Source: Hyphomonas sp. CY54-11-8 (lineage in GTDB: Bacteria; Pseudomonadota; Alphaproteobacteria; Caulobacterales; Hyphomonadaceae). From it: DNA of 64,000 nt. Location of the stretch: the NCBI RefSeq assembly GCF_000682735.1, contig NZ_AWFD01000037.1, forward strand, positions 1-64,000, read 5' to 3'. This document shows positions 34,676 through 44,653 of the stretch, piece after piece. Both the position numbers and the translations under genes were made by a program. How positions within the stretch are numbered: the first letter of the stretch is position 1; each line of letters opens with the position of its first letter. The notes below the pieces were generated by a model. The model did no database searches. It had not been told where the DNA came from and was given only the letters and a program-made list of their open reading frames with translations.

Positions 34676-34961
34676 GGGCTTCCCTCTCCCTGTTGGTCTG
34701 CCGAGGCATACAGCGCCTATACGGCCTTGTCGCCCTAATTGGATCAAAACTGCGTGAGTTGCGTTCCAGCACCTTCGCCCACAAGCGCCGGTCGCGCTCG
34801 GGCAATTCTCCTGATTTCTGAGTGGCCCGGCTCGTGTCGGGGAGAGGCGATGAGGGACTGGCGCAGGAAGTCCGGCCTTTCCGCCGGGCCGTAAACCTTC
34901 TCAATTGCCGGAAGGGCGTTTCTCTGAGACACTGAGGCCATATTTAACGGGAGGTATCATA

Positions 34962-35318
34962 ATGCGTAAACTGAGTATCATTCTCATTCCGCTTGCACTC
35001 GCCGGGTGCGAAGCGATGGAAATCCGCGAATCCCAGAAGGCACCGCTGTCCCAGCAGATCGACGAGGGCCGCGGGGTTGCCTCTGCCGTCTGCGCCAACT
35101 GCCACGGCCTCGACCAGCAGGACGCGCTGCGCGCCGACACGCCGGCCCTGCGCCATGTGCTCAACAATTACGATGCCGACACGCTGCACGACAATTTCGA
35201 GGAAGGCCTGAAGGTCGGCCACCCGGACATGCCGCAATTCCATTTCGGCCCGCTCGGCGCCGACGTGCTGCTGACTTACTTGAAGAGCATTCAGGAGCCT
35301 GAGCCTGCAGACGGTTGA
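34962..35318 (+). CDS. cytochrome c lipoprotein, first of a tandem pair
   Basis: 118 aa from the ATG at 34962 (GGGAGG before it). The signal peptide MRKLSIILIPLALAGC has a clear lipobox (Cys16). The heme-binding motif CANCH is at 44-48, and GHPDMPQF provides the likely axial Met. It is a small class I monoheme cytochrome anchored by lipid in the periplasm. It closely resembles the next gene in the segment GLKVGHPDMPQF to the C-terminal SIQEPEP, so the two arose by duplication. It probably carries electrons, but no reductase or oxidase gene is adjacent. Confidence 0.88.
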   Translation: MRKLSIILIPLALAGCEAMEIRESQKAPLSQQIDEGRGVASAVCANCHGLDQQDALRADTPALRHVLNNYDADTLHDNFEEGLKVGHPDMPQFHFGPLGADVLLTYLKSIQEPEPADG

Positions 35319-35428
35319 CCGGCTTCACCTGGCTGGAACCACAGCCGGGTGATATCCGTAACATTCACGAATTGCGTTCGGCGTCGCATCGCGCGATCAT
35401 GGGTTCTTGTCCGGTAAAGGAGAGCGCC

Positions 35429-35845
35429 ATGCGCCGCCTGATCTATGCACTTGTTCCGCTGTCCCTGCCCCTGATGGGCTGCGTGCAAACCTCGCCGTAT
35501 GAAGCGGAAATCGCCGAGGTGACGGCAGAGGAGAATCTGGGCCTGACCGGCCTGCCCGTCGCCGAGGAGGTCGAGCTCGGCCGCCAGATCGCCTCGTCCC
35601 AATGCGCCGATTGCCACGGCATCGACAAGGAAGATCCACGCCGCACCGACGCCCCGGCGCTGCGCTATATCCTCGCCGATTATGACGGCGATGCGCTGGC
35701 CGAGGATTTCCGCGACGGCCTGAAAGTCGGCCATCCGGACATGCCGCAATTCCAGTTCGGCCCGAAAAGCACCGACCTCTTGCTGAGCTACCTGATGAGC
35801 ATTCAGGAGCCGGACCCGTCGATCCACGTGACCGACGAGGGCTGA
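35429..35845 (+). CDS. cytochrome c lipoprotein, second of a tandem pair
   Basis: 138 aa from the ATG at 35429 (AAAGGAGAG before it). The lipobox is LMGC (Cys18), the heme motif CADCH is at 59-63, and the axial Met is in GHPDMPQF. Compared with the first copy it has about 15 more residues between the lipid anchor and the heme. The C-termini are almost the same (LLSYLMSIQEPDP versus LLTYLKSIQEPEP). The 110-nt gap between the copies suggests separate or tandem expression. Same general role as its twin. Confidence 0.88.
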   Translation: MRRLIYALVPLSLPLMGCVQTSPYEAEIAEVTAEENLGLTGLPVAEEVELGRQIASSQCADCHGIDKEDPRRTDAPALRYILADYDGDALAEDFRDGLKVGHPDMPQFQFGPKSTDLLLSYLMSIQEPDPSIHVTDEG

Positions 35846-35876
35846 CCGCCTTTACCAAACCCTATTTCGCCATTCC

Positions 35877-36650
35877 CTACTTCGTCTGACCGCCATCCAC
35901 CGGCAGGATGGCGCCGGTGATGAAGCTCGCCAGCGGGCTCAGCAAATAAGCGGCGGCAGAGCCGATCTCGTCCGGACGCCCGAAACGCTGCAATGGCACT
36001 TCACGGCGGATCCAGCGGTTCCACGCATCGCCGCGCGGGCCAGTGGAGCGCTCTTCCCAGTCCCCGCCTGGGAAGATGATGTTGCCCGGCGCAATCGCAT
36101 TCACGCGGACGCCCGAAGGCCCCGCCACGCGGGCCAGCTCCTTGGCGAGATGGTTCATCGCCGCCTTCGACGTGCCATAAGTGACCGGCGTACCGAGCGC
36201 ACCAAGGCCCGCAATGGACGAGAGCATCAGGATCGAGCCCTCTCCGCGCGGCTCCATCTTCCGGAGGCTTGAGCGAGCGAGGCGGAAGGCGCTGTCGAGG
36301 TTCTGCTGAAGACCGGCCGTCCAGGTCTCGTCGTCCACCTCATAGCCAGGCGGGCACGGATGCAGGCCGACATTGGCGACAGAGCCCCAGAGCGGATCGA
36401 ACTCATGCTCGATCGCCTCGACCATCTCGTCGATGGTGCGGCTGTCGCGCAGATCCCCTGCCCGGGCCCAGACCTTGTGCTCACCATATTGGGCCGCGAG
36501 GCGGGCGCGCTGGGCTTCCAGCGCCTCCTCCCCGCGCGCCGCCATGGCGACCTTTGCGCCTTCGGCCAGCAAGGCCTCGACAATCCCAAGGCCAATGCCG
36601 CGGCTCGCGCCGGCGACAAAGACCACCTTATCTGTCAGGCCGAGATCCAT
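35877..36650 (-). CDS. short-chain dehydrogenase/reductase
   Basis: 257 aa, classical [18 protein letters not shown] is the nucleotide-binding Gly motif, SVANVG replaces the usual NNAG, the catalytic Ser is in MLSSIAG, and YGTSK gives Tyr and Lys. [20 protein letters not shown] is a substrate loop. It starts 5 nt after the acyl-CoA ligase stop, so the two are co-transcribed. A 3-hydroxyacyl or alcohol substrate is likely, not proven. Confidence 0.93.
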   Translation of the reverse strand: MDLGLTDKVVFVAGASRGIGLGIVEALLAEGAKVAMAARGEEALEAQRARLAAQYGEHKVWARAGDLRDSRTIDEMVEAIEHEFDPLWGSVANVGLHPCPPGYEVDDETWTAGLQQNLDSAFRLARSSLRKMEPRGEGSILMLSSIAGLGALGTPVTYGTSKAAMNHLAKELARVAGPSGVRVNAIAPGNIIFPGGDWEERSTGPRGDAWNRWIRREVPLQRFGRPDEIGSAAAYLLSPLASFITGAILPVDGGQTK

Positions 36651-36655
36651 GACGC

Positions 36656-38281
36656 TTACGCCGTCGGCAGCTTGTAGTCTTCAAACGTCTTGCGCAGGGC
36701 CAGCTTGTTGATCTTGCCCGTGGCGCCCAGCGGAATGTCGTCGACAAAGGCGATATCATCCGGGGTCCACCATTTGGCGATCTTGCCCTCCAGCGCCGCG
36801 AAGATTTCCTCCTTGGTCGGATTTTCACCTTCGACCGGCTGGATGATCAGAAGCGGACGCTCGTCCCATTTCGGGTGATAGATGCCGATGGCAGCTGCGT
36901 TGGCAACTTTCGGATGGCCGACAGCGATGTTCTCGATGTCGATGGAGGAGATCCACTCACCGCCGGACTTGATGACATCCTTGGCGCGGTCGGTGATCTG
37001 CATCGTGCCGTATTCGTCCATATTGGCGACGTCGCCGGTATCGAAATAGCCGTCTTCGTCCAGCACATTGCCGCCGGCACCTTTGAAGTAGGCGCCCGCA
37101 ATGGCAGCGCCGCGCACCAGGAGGCGGCCGGAGGTCTGGCCGTCCCAGGCGAGTTCGTTGCCTTCATCGTCCTCGATCTTCAGCTCCACGCCGAAAGGCG
37201 GGCGGCCTTGCTTCAGCTTCTGCTTCATGCGGGTGTCGATGTCGGCATCCACCATGTGCGGCGGCAGCGTGCCCAGCGTGCCGAGCGGCGAGGTTTCCGT
37301 CATGCCCCAGGCGTGGACGACGTCGACTTCATAGTCTTCCTCGAAGGCGCGCAGGATCTTCTCCGGCACGGCCGAACCGCCGATGATCACCTTTTTCAGG
37401 TGCGGCAGTTTCAGGTCGTTCTGCTGGAGATGCGTCAGCAGCATCAGCCAGACGGTCGGCACGGCAGCGGTGATGGTCACTTTTTCGGTGTCGAGCAGCT
37501 CATAGATCGAGGCGCCGTCCATCTGCGCGCCGGGCATCACCATGTTCGCGCCCGTCGCCGGGCAGCTGAAGGTCAGGCCCCAGGCATTGGCGTGGAACAT
37601 CGGCACCACCGGCAGAACGACATCGTTCGCGCCCATGCCGATGGCATCGCGCTGCATGGTGATCATCGTGTGGAGCACGTTGGAGCGGTGCGAGTAGAGC
37701 ACGCCTTTCGGGTCGCCCGTCGTGCCGGATGTGTAGCAGAGGCCGCAGGCTGTATCTTCCGGGAAGTCACCCCAGCGCACATTGGTGGAGCGGCCGTCAA
37801 TCCAGATGTCGAACGGCACGGCGCCCAGCGTGTTTTCCGGCATCGTGTCGGCGCCGGCATAGATGACGAACGACTTCACCGTCGGGATCGTGTCCTTGAT
37901 GGCCTCGACGACGGGCAGGAAGGTCTTGTCGAAGATCAGCACCTTGTCTTCGGCGTGATTGATGATCCAGGCGATCTGCTCCGGGTGGAGGCGCGGGTTC
38001 ACCGTGTGCAGCACAGCGCCGATGCCCATCGCGCCATACCAGGACGCCATGTGGCGTTCGGAGTTCCAGCCAAGCGTGGCGACGCGGTCGCCGAGGCCGA
38101 TGCCTTCATCCTTCAGCGCGGTCGACACTTGCTTCGACATGTCGAACAGGTCGCCATAAGTGATGCGCTCGATGTGCCCTTCCACGCGGCGCGTGACGAT
38201 CTCACGGGTCGGATTGACCCGTTTGGCATGCTCGAGAATTTTGTTCGTCGTGAGCTGCCAGTCCTGCATCAGGCCTTTCAT
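36656..38281 (-). CDS. acyl-CoA ligase (long-/medium-chain fatty acid type)
   Basis: 541 aa ANL-family enzyme that activates a fatty acid to acyl-AMP, then acyl-CoA. The AMP-binding signature [16 protein letters not shown] is clear. [31 protein letters not shown] and [15 protein letters not shown] are the A5, A7 and A8 motifs, and [14 protein letters not shown] holds the catalytic Lys region. The N-terminus [19 protein letters not shown] is typical for a common proteobacterial subgroup. It has a strong GGAGG site and heads the two-gene operon with the SDR. Confidence 0.94.
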   Translation of the reverse strand: MKGLMQDWQLTTNKILEHAKRVNPTREIVTRRVEGHIERITYGDLFDMSKQVSTALKDEGIGLGDRVATLGWNSERHMASWYGAMGIGAVLHTVNPRLHPEQIAWIINHAEDKVLIFDKTFLPVVEAIKDTIPTVKSFVIYAGADTMPENTLGAVPFDIWIDGRSTNVRWGDFPEDTACGLCYTSGTTGDPKGVLYSHRSNVLHTMITMQRDAIGMGANDVVLPVVPMFHANAWGLTFSCPATGANMVMPGAQMDGASIYELLDTEKVTITAAVPTVWLMLLTHLQQNDLKLPHLKKVIIGGSAVPEKILRAFEEDYEVDVVHAWGMTETSPLGTLGTLPPHMVDADIDTRMKQKLKQGRPPFGVELKIEDDEGNELAWDGQTSGRLLVRGAAIAGAYFKGAGGNVLDEDGYFDTGDVANMDEYGTMQITDRAKDVIKSGGEWISSIDIENIAVGHPKVANAAAIGIYHPKWDERPLLIIQPVEGENPTKEEIFAALEGKIAKWWTPDDIAFVDDIPLGATGKINKLALRKTFEDYKLPTA

Positions 38282-38381
38282 GCCATGTCCTCCATTTGCG
38301 CCTTACGTGGCGTCATTGTGCTCTAGCGGAAGTGTGTGTATGCGCGCGGATGACGCGAGGCAAGGAATTGAGGGTCGCACC

Positions 38382-39320
38382 ATGAAAACTTTTGCATTTT
38401 CCGTGATGTCGCTGGCCCTGACGGCCTGCGGCGCAGCTCAGACAGGCCCTCAGCAAGCCGGCGGAGAGACCGCAAATATTTCCTCCACTGCGCTTCCTTT
38501 GCCGGAATATTTTGACTGCCTGCGCAAGAATAAGGGGATGGCTATTGCCGCCCATCGCGGCGGGCCAGACGCAGGCTTCCCCGAGAATGCGATCGAAACC
38601 TTCCAGCACGGATTCGACAAGGGCATCCGCGTGTTCGAGATCGACATCGCAGAGACCCGCGATGGCGTGCTGACGCTGATGCATGACGACCGGCTGAACC
38701 GCACCACGACCGGCTCCGGCTATGTCTCCGACACCGACTGGGAGACGATGAGCGGACTGGAGCTGGAAGACAATGACGGCCGCCGCACCGGCTTCCATCC
38801 GCCGAAATTCACCGACGCGCTGCTCTGGGCAAAACAGACCGGCGCCGTGCTGGAACTGGACAAGAAGCCGACCACGAGCTTCCGCAACATCGCTACCGCC
38901 GTGAAAGCCGCAGATGCCGTAGAGAATGTGATCTTCATCACCTATAATGACGACCAGGCCGCCGAAGTCGCCGCGATCGACCCGGGCTTGATGATGACCG
39001 CCTCCGCCTATGGCGACCGGGATGTGGCGAAGCTGGAAGGCCGCGGCATCGACCGCACCCGCCTGATCGGCTGGACCGGTGTCGACGCGCCGAAACCCTA
39101 TGCCTGGGAAAGGCTGATGAAGGTTGGCGTCGAGCCGGCTTTCGGCACGCTTGGCCGGCCGGGCGAACGGCTGGATGACGTCTATCTCGCCGATGGCGAT
39201 GCCAGCGAATACGACGCACTTGCCGCCGACGGGCTCGTCCTGCTCGCCACGGACGAGCCCTATCGCGTGGCTGACCTGATCACCGCCGACGATGTCGGCC
39301 GGGAGGCCTGTGGGCGCTAG
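38382..39320 (+). CDS. glycerophosphodiester phosphodiesterase lipoprotein
   Basis: 312 aa from the ATG at 38382 (GAGGG before it). The lipobox is LTAC (Cys16). The GDPD signature is seen as IAAHRGGPDAGFPENAIETF, FEIDIAETRDGVLTLMHDD and LNRTTTGSG, which carry the metal-binding Glu/Asp and catalytic His residues. It should cleave glycerophosphodiesters from lipid turnover at the periplasmic face, giving glycerol-3-phosphate. The frame is open further upstream, but that would bury the signal peptide. The stop shares CTAG with the convergent gene. Confidence 0.92.
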   Translation: MKTFAFSVMSLALTACGAAQTGPQQAGGETANISSTALPLPEYFDCLRKNKGMAIAAHRGGPDAGFPENAIETFQHGFDKGIRVFEIDIAETRDGVLTLMHDDRLNRTTTGSGYVSDTDWETMSGLELEDNDGRRTGFHPPKFTDALLWAKQTGAVLELDKKPTTSFRNIATAVKAADAVENVIFITYNDDQAAEVAAIDPGLMMTASAYGDRDVAKLEGRGIDRTRLIGWTGVDAPKPYAWERLMKVGVEPAFGTLGRPGERLDDVYLADGDASEYDALAADGLVLLATDEPYRVADLITADDVGREACGR

Positions 39321-39694
39321 GCCTTCGCAGCGACCGCGCGCTGCCAGACCACGAAGAGCACCGGCACGACCAGTTCGATGCCCATGCCAACCATCAGGTC
39401 CTGAGAGGGCGCGCCCATCGTCATGTAGGAGACGACGCGTCCAAGGCCGCCAATGAAGATCGCCGCGCTGATCAGGAACAGCGTGCGGCCATGTTTCTCA
39501 ATGGCCGGGATGATTGACCAGAGCAGGAAAGCGACCACAAGGTACATGCCGGAAAAGTACCGGTACTGATTGTCGAGATCGATGGTGACGCCTTCGGGCG
39601 ACAGGCGCCCTGCCCCGTGCACGAAGCCGAGAATGGCGAACACGACCGGAATGATGGAAAAGACGCCGAGAAAGACCTGCAGGCCACGTTTCAT
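39317..39694 (-). CDS. DUF4345-like four-helix membrane protein
   Basis: 125 aa from the ATG at 39694 (AGGGGG before it). About four membrane helices are visible: FLGVFSIIPVVFAILGFV, FSGMYLVVAFLLWSIIP, LFLISAAIFIGGLGRVVSYM and MGIELVVPVLFVVWQ. The pattern FSGMY and GGLGRVVSYMTMGAP fits the DUF4345 family. No function is known. It overlaps the convergent GDPD gene by 4 nt. Confidence 0.8.
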   Translation of the reverse strand: MKRGLQVFLGVFSIIPVVFAILGFVHGAGRLSPEGVTIDLDNQYRYFSGMYLVVAFLLWSIIPAIEKHGRTLFLISAAIFIGGLGRVVSYMTMGAPSQDLMVGMGIELVVPVLFVVWQRAVAAKA

Positions 39695-39781
39695 GGATAC
39701 CCCCTGAGTTAAGACGGCCCGGTCATAAATTGCCATGCCGACTGCCAATTCCTAGCCCGGACCCGCCGGACATGGCAATGA

Positions 39782-39809
39782 TTGACGTTGCGACCCGAAA
39801 GGATTATGT
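39782..39809 (+). promoter_or_regulatory. candidate promoter in the DUF4345 / Glyoxalase_8 gap
   Basis: TTGACG (39782-39787) and TTATGT (39804-39809) with 16 nt between them form a fair sigma-70-type promoter on the plus strand. It would give a leader of about 165 nt before the gene at 39980. The rest of the 285-bp gap (39695-39979) shows no gene I can support. Confidence 0.35.
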
Positions 39810-39979
39810 GACGCTCCGGGCTCTGGGACGCCCGCCGCTCGCGAGACAAATGTCTTACGGTGAAGATCCCCCGGCGCGAAAGTGTCGCGACGCGTAAAGA
39901 CGGAACACCGGTCCAGCCGGCAGTCCCGCGGCAAGGCGAGCCCCGCTGATAAGTGACTGCCCGGACAAGGATGATTCCG

Positions 39980-40432
39980 ATGTCTTATCTATCGATCTCA
40001 AATCGCGACCAGGCGAAAGCCCGTGCGCGTGAATTGCGGGCAGAACTGGCAGCGGCCGGAACGCCCATCTCTCATTCCGAGGCACTGGAATGCGTCGCGA
40101 AAGAACTCGGCTATCGCGACTGGAATACGGCCTCGGCCCGCCTGTCGAACATGCCCGAAGTTGTGTTGCAGGTCGGCGACCAGGTGGCTGGGCGCTACCT
40201 GAAGCAGGCGTTTGATGGCCGCGTTCTTGCGGTTCGCGAAATGGCTGGCGGCTCGGCGTTTGAAGTGACGCTGGAATTCGATGACCCGGTGGATGTGGTC
40301 GAGTTCGAAAGCTTCTCGGCCTTCCGCAAACGGGTCACCGCGACGGTTTCCTCCGCAGGCGTTTCGTTCTCGAAAACCAGCGATGGCGTGCCGCACCTCG
40401 TTGTGGAACGCACTTCGATCGGACTGGTCTGA
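39980..40432 (+). CDS. Glyoxalase_8-type ('glyoxalase superfamily') protein
   Basis: 150 aa from the ATG at 39980 (AAGGATG before it, with another ATG 3 codons upstream). The N-terminal half, DQAKARARELRAELAAAGTP then ISHSEALECVAKELGYRDWN and TASARL, matches a widespread helical domain annotated as glyoxalase superfamily (Glyoxalase_8). The C-terminal half (VGDQVAGRYLKQAFDGRVLAV onward) is beta-rich. Real biochemical function is unknown. The stop overlaps the next ATG (TGATG), so it is coupled to the DUF1330-like gene. Confidence 0.75.
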   Translation: MSYLSISNRDQAKARARELRAELAAAGTPISHSEALECVAKELGYRDWNTASARLSNMPEVVLQVGDQVAGRYLKQAFDGRVLAVREMAGGSAFEVTLEFDDPVDVVEFESFSAFRKRVTATVSSAGVSFSKTSDGVPHLVVERTSIGLV

Positions 40433-40863
40433 TGGCCTATCTTGCTCCGACGCAGGAACTCGGCCGGCGCTTCGTGATGCGGGGCCTGACCGGGACTGTC
40501 ATCATGCTGAACCTGATCCGCTTGCGGACAGTCGCCGACTATTCGGACTTTCCGGACCTTGTGCCGGAAAGTCCGATCAGCGGCCGGGCGGCGTATGAAC
40601 TCTATATCGAGCATACGCTGCCCTATCTTCAGAAAAGCGGCGGACGGCTGGACTTTCTGGCGGAAGGCGGCAGCTGGCTGATCGGCCCGGAAGACGAACG
40701 CTGGGACCTTGCCCTTCTGGTACGCCAGAAGGACATGGAGACTTTCTTCGGCTTCGAGCAGGACCCGGACTATATGAAAATCCTCGGCCACCGCACAGCA
40801 GCCGTCGAAGATTCACGACTTCTGCCTCTCGCTGAACTGCCGACATCCGCGAATTACGGATAA
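40432..40863 (+). CDS. DUF1330-like dimeric alpha/beta-barrel protein
   Basis: 143 aa. The pattern GTVIMLNLIRLRTVADYSDF, AAYELYIEHTLPYLQKSGGR, DLALLVRQKDMETFFGFEQD and YMKILGHRTAAVEDSRLLPL is that of small ferredoxin-like barrel proteins of the DUF1330 group. Function unknown. It is translationally coupled to the gene before it and overlaps the convergent pdxH stop by 10 nt. Confidence 0.72.
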   Translation: MAYLAPTQELGRRFVMRGLTGTVIMLNLIRLRTVADYSDFPDLVPESPISGRAAYELYIEHTLPYLQKSGGRLDFLAEGGSWLIGPEDERWDLALLVRQKDMETFFGFEQDPDYMKILGHRTAAVEDSRLLPLAELPTSANYG

Positions 40864-41525
40864 AGCCGACCGGTCTCCCAGGCATCACCCTTCCGCGCGA
40901 ACCGTAGCCGGTCGTGCGAGCGGAAGGCCTGATCCTGCCAGAACTCGATCTCGACAGGCGTCAGGCGGAAGCCGCCCCAGAATTTCGGGCGCGGAATATC
41001 CGGCCCGTCACCATAGATTTCGGACAGCTCAGCAATGCGCTGTTCGAAAACGGAGCGATCCGGCAACGGGCGCGATTGGTCGGATGCGATGGCGCTGATC
41101 CGGCTCTGCGCCGCGCGGGTAGCAAAGTACTCATCCGCCTCGGCGTCGGTGACCCGTTCGACCGTGCCGCGGATGCGGACCTGGCGACGGAGGCTCTTCC
41201 AGTGGAAGCCGAGCGCTGCCACCGGGTTCGCCTTCAGCTGCTGGCCCTTGGCGCTTTCAAGATTGGTGAAGAAGACGAAGCCGGCTGGCGTCACTTCCTT
41301 CAGCAGTACGACCCGCACATCCGGCATGCCATCAGCGTCCACCGTAGCCAGCGACATCGCGTTGGAATCGTTCAATTCCTTGGCGCGGGCTTCGGCCATC
41401 CAGTCATTGAACAGGGCGAACGGATCCGTCACGTTGGGGATCAGCGGCTTGCCCGTCGGGTCCGTGGCATAGTCTGAAGCGCTCGGGCTTGGGGGAATAA
41501 CGGCCTTGTCGGTGGTACTGGTCAT
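40854..41525 (-). CDS. pdxH: pyridoxamine 5'-phosphate oxidase
   Basis: Oxidises pyridoxine or pyridoxamine 5'-phosphate to pyridoxal phosphate with FMN and O2. The protein has 223 aa. Motifs include NAMSLATVDADGMPDVRVVL, LKEVTPAGFVFFTNLESAKG, ALGFHWKSLRRQVRIRGTVE and the C-terminal signature IEFWQDQAFRSHDRLRF with WETGRLYP. The N-terminal 30 residues (DYATDPTGKPLIPN) are a common extension. The ribosome-binding site AGGGA is modest. Confidence 0.96.
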   Translation of the reverse strand: MTSTTDKAVIPPSPSASDYATDPTGKPLIPNVTDPFALFNDWMAEARAKELNDSNAMSLATVDADGMPDVRVVLLKEVTPAGFVFFTNLESAKGQQLKANPVAALGFHWKSLRRQVRIRGTVERVTDAEADEYFATRAAQSRISAIASDQSRPLPDRSVFEQRIAELSEIYGDGPDIPRPKFWGGFRLTPVEIEFWQDQAFRSHDRLRFARKGDAWETGRLYP

Positions 41526-41609
41526 GACGGGAATGTCCCTTTGTGGCGGCCTTTTACGGTCTGAATCTGCTGCCGATATAGGCCATCAGGGGCGGAATGC
41601 CCACTGTGA

Positions 41610-42716
<1,107 letters not shown>

Positions 42717-42742
42717 GCGCTGACTGGCCATCAAGGGCAGCC

Positions 42743-43846
42743 ATGTCTCACAACACGTTCGGCCATCTCTTCCGTGTGACGACCTGGGGCGAAAGCCACG
42801 GGCCGGCCCTCGGATGTGTGGTCGATGGCTGCCCGCCCGGCCTGCCGCTGGATGAAGCCTTCATCCAGCAATTCCTGGACAAACGCCGCCCCGGCACCTC
42901 GCGCTTCGTCACGCAGCGCCAGGAGCCGGACGCGGTGAAAATCCTCTCCGGCGTCTTCGAGGACGACCGGACACTTGAAGAATTTGGTGGCCCGGTTACC
43001 ACGGGCACACCAATCTCGCTGATGATCGAGAACACCGACCAGCGATCCAAGGATTATGGCGAGATCCGCGACCGCTACCGGCCCGGCCATGCCGACTATC
43101 CCTATGACGCCAAATATGGCGTGCGCGACTATCGCGGCGGTGGGCGTTCCTCTGCGCGCGAAACAGCCGCCCGGGTCGCCGCTGGCGCTGTGGCCCGCCG
43201 CGCGCTGGGCGATGGCATCGTGATCCGCGGCGCGGTCGTACAGATCGGCCCGCATGCGATCAACCGCGACAACTGGAACTGGGACATCGTCGAGGACAAT
43301 CCCTTCTGGTGCCCGGATGCGGACATGGTCCCGAAGTGGGAAGACTTCCTGGACGCGACGCGCAAGGCGGGCAGCTCCACCGGCGCTATCGTCGAAGTGC
43401 AGGCCAACGGCGTGCCTGCCGGCTGGGGCGCGCCCATCTATGGCAAGCTCGACGGCGAACTGGCCGGCGCCATGATGAGCATCAATGCCGTGAAGGGCGT
43501 CGAGATCGGCGCGGGATTTGGCGTCGCCGTCCTCTCCGGCGAAGAGAACGCCGACCAGATGCGCGCGGGCAATGACGGCCCCCTCTTCCTGTCGAACAAT
43601 AATGGCGGCGTCGCTGGCGGCATCTCCACCGGCCAGGATCTGATCGTCCGCATCGCCATCAAGCCCACATCTTCCATTCTGAACGAGGTCCAGTCCGTCA
43701 CCCGCGACGGCGAGAATGTGGATGTGCGCACCAAAGGCCGCCACGACCCTTGCGTCGGTATCCGCGCCGTGCCGGTGGCCGAGGCCATGATGGCCTGCGT
43801 ACTGGCCGACCAGAAACTGCGCCACCGCGGCCAGACCGGCAACTGA
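42743..43846 (+). CDS. aroC: chorismate synthase
   Basis: Last step of the shikimate pathway, making chorismate from EPSP with reduced FMN. The protein has 367 aa, the normal length. Signatures are [39 protein letters not shown] and a C-terminal [18 protein letters not shown]. It follows mdh by 26 nt and may be co-transcribed. A terminator lies directly after it, oriented for the opposite strand. Confidence 0.97.
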   Translation: MSHNTFGHLFRVTTWGESHGPALGCVVDGCPPGLPLDEAFIQQFLDKRRPGTSRFVTQRQEPDAVKILSGVFEDDRTLEEFGGPVTTGTPISLMIENTDQRSKDYGEIRDRYRPGHADYPYDAKYGVRDYRGGGRSSARETAARVAAGAVARRALGDGIVIRGAVVQIGPHAINRDNWNWDIVEDNPFWCPDADMVPKWEDFLDATRKAGSSTGAIVEVQANGVPAGWGAPIYGKLDGELAGAMMSINAVKGVEIGAGFGVAVLSGEENADQMRAGNDGPLFLSNNNGGVAGGISTGQDLIVRIAIKPTSSILNEVQSVTRDGENVDVRTKGRHDPCVGIRAVPVAEAMMACVLADQKLRHRGQTGN

Positions 43847-43847
43847 T

Positions 43848-43887
43848 CAAAAAACAAAAAAGTCCCCGGTGCCGCAGCACCGGGGAC
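43848..43887 (-). terminator. rho-independent terminator of the outer-membrane protein gene
   Basis: A perfect 11-bp stem, GTCCCCGGTGC (43862-43872) and GCACCGGGGAC (43877-43887), with a CGCA loop. On the minus strand it is followed by TTTTTTGTTTTTT (complement of 43849-43861). It ends the gene whose stop is at 43917 and sits right behind the aroC stop on the other strand. Confidence 0.92.
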
Positions 43888-43916
43888 AGCGTATTCCCGT
43901 TGGAGAGGTGGGAAGC

Positions 43917-44414
43917 TTAGAATTTCATGATGCCGCCGATGGCAATCACGTCGGCATCGGTGTCGTCGCCCTCATAGCGGGTGACGTCTGCGCGCACGCC
44001 GAAGCGGTCGTTCAGATAGACCTTGCCGCCGACGCCGTAAGCGAAGCCATCATCGCTGCCGGATGCACTGCCGAGGCCCGGGACATCGACATTGTAGTCA
44101 TTGCTGGCGTAACCGGCGCGGGCGAACAGGTCGACGCGCTCGGCGACCGGCATCTGGACGACACCGAAGGCTGCCAGCGAATTGTCGAGTTCGACTTTGG
44201 CTGCGCCGACATTGTCATCACCAATACCGACCGAGGCTTCGCCTTCCACACCGACATGCGGGTTGAAGAAATAGGTGCCGCGCGCGGTGAGTGCGTCGAG
44301 GTTAGCACCGTCTGCATCGAAGTGCGAATAGCCGAGGCCAAGCTCGACATTTCCTTCGGCAAAAGCGGGGGCCACGACAGCGAGGGCGGCAATTGAAGCA
44401 AGTGCAAGTTTCAT
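43917..44414 (-). CDS. small outer-membrane beta-barrel protein
   Basis: 165 aa. Signal peptide MKLALASIAALAVVAPAFA, cleavage before EGN. The mature part alternates aromatic/hydrophobic and polar residues (VELGLGYSHF, ALTARGTYFFN, LFARAGYAS, FAYGVGGKVYL, FGVRADVTRYE) and ends GGIMKF with a terminal Phe, the mark of an eight-stranded outer-membrane barrel. AGGAG lies before the ATG. A strong terminator follows. The upstream region is rich in palindromes. The role is unknown, and it is probably structural. Confidence 0.85.
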   Translation of the reverse strand: MKLALASIAALAVVAPAFAEGNVELGLGYSHFDADGANLDALTARGTYFFNPHVGVEGEASVGIGDDNVGAAKVELDNSLAAFGVVQMPVAERVDLFARAGYASNDYNVDVPGLGSASGSDDGFAYGVGGKVYLNDRFGVRADVTRYEGDDTDADVIAIGGIMKF

Positions 44415-44461
44415 TTTTTACTCCTGTTTCCGCAAGATTGCGTGGGCATGAACTAGGCCCA

Positions 44462-44540
44462 TTTCAGCTGAAAAGAAGCTTACGGAAACAGCATCTTCGC
44501 ATGCTGTGATCCGCCTGTGGCGGCGCCACAACACTTTGTG
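44462..44540. repeat. cluster of palindromes upstream of the outer-membrane protein
   Basis: Four symmetric elements lie in about 80 bp: the 12-bp palindrome TTTCAGCTGAAA (44462-44473), hairpin ACAGCAT/ATGCTGT (44488-44507, loop CTTCGC), hairpin TGTGGC/GCCACA (44516-44530) and CACAA/TTGTG (44527-44540), which overlaps the third. On the minus strand the 44488-44507 hairpin is followed by TTTCC and might end the methyltransferase transcript. The others could be operators for the barrel gene at 44414. Confidence 0.5.
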
Positions 44541-44653
44541 AAACCTCGGTAATTTACTGAAATGTGAGTGGCAGAAACCTTGTGAACACCTATGCCACAC
44601 GGCTGCCACAAACCGGTCACGCATCGATCACAGGGCTTAAACGAAAGGCCTCG

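Noticed and set aside
36875-38326. 483-aa plus-strand frame antisense to the acyl-CoA ligase
   Set aside because: His/Arg/Val-rich shadow of a clear ANL-family gene.
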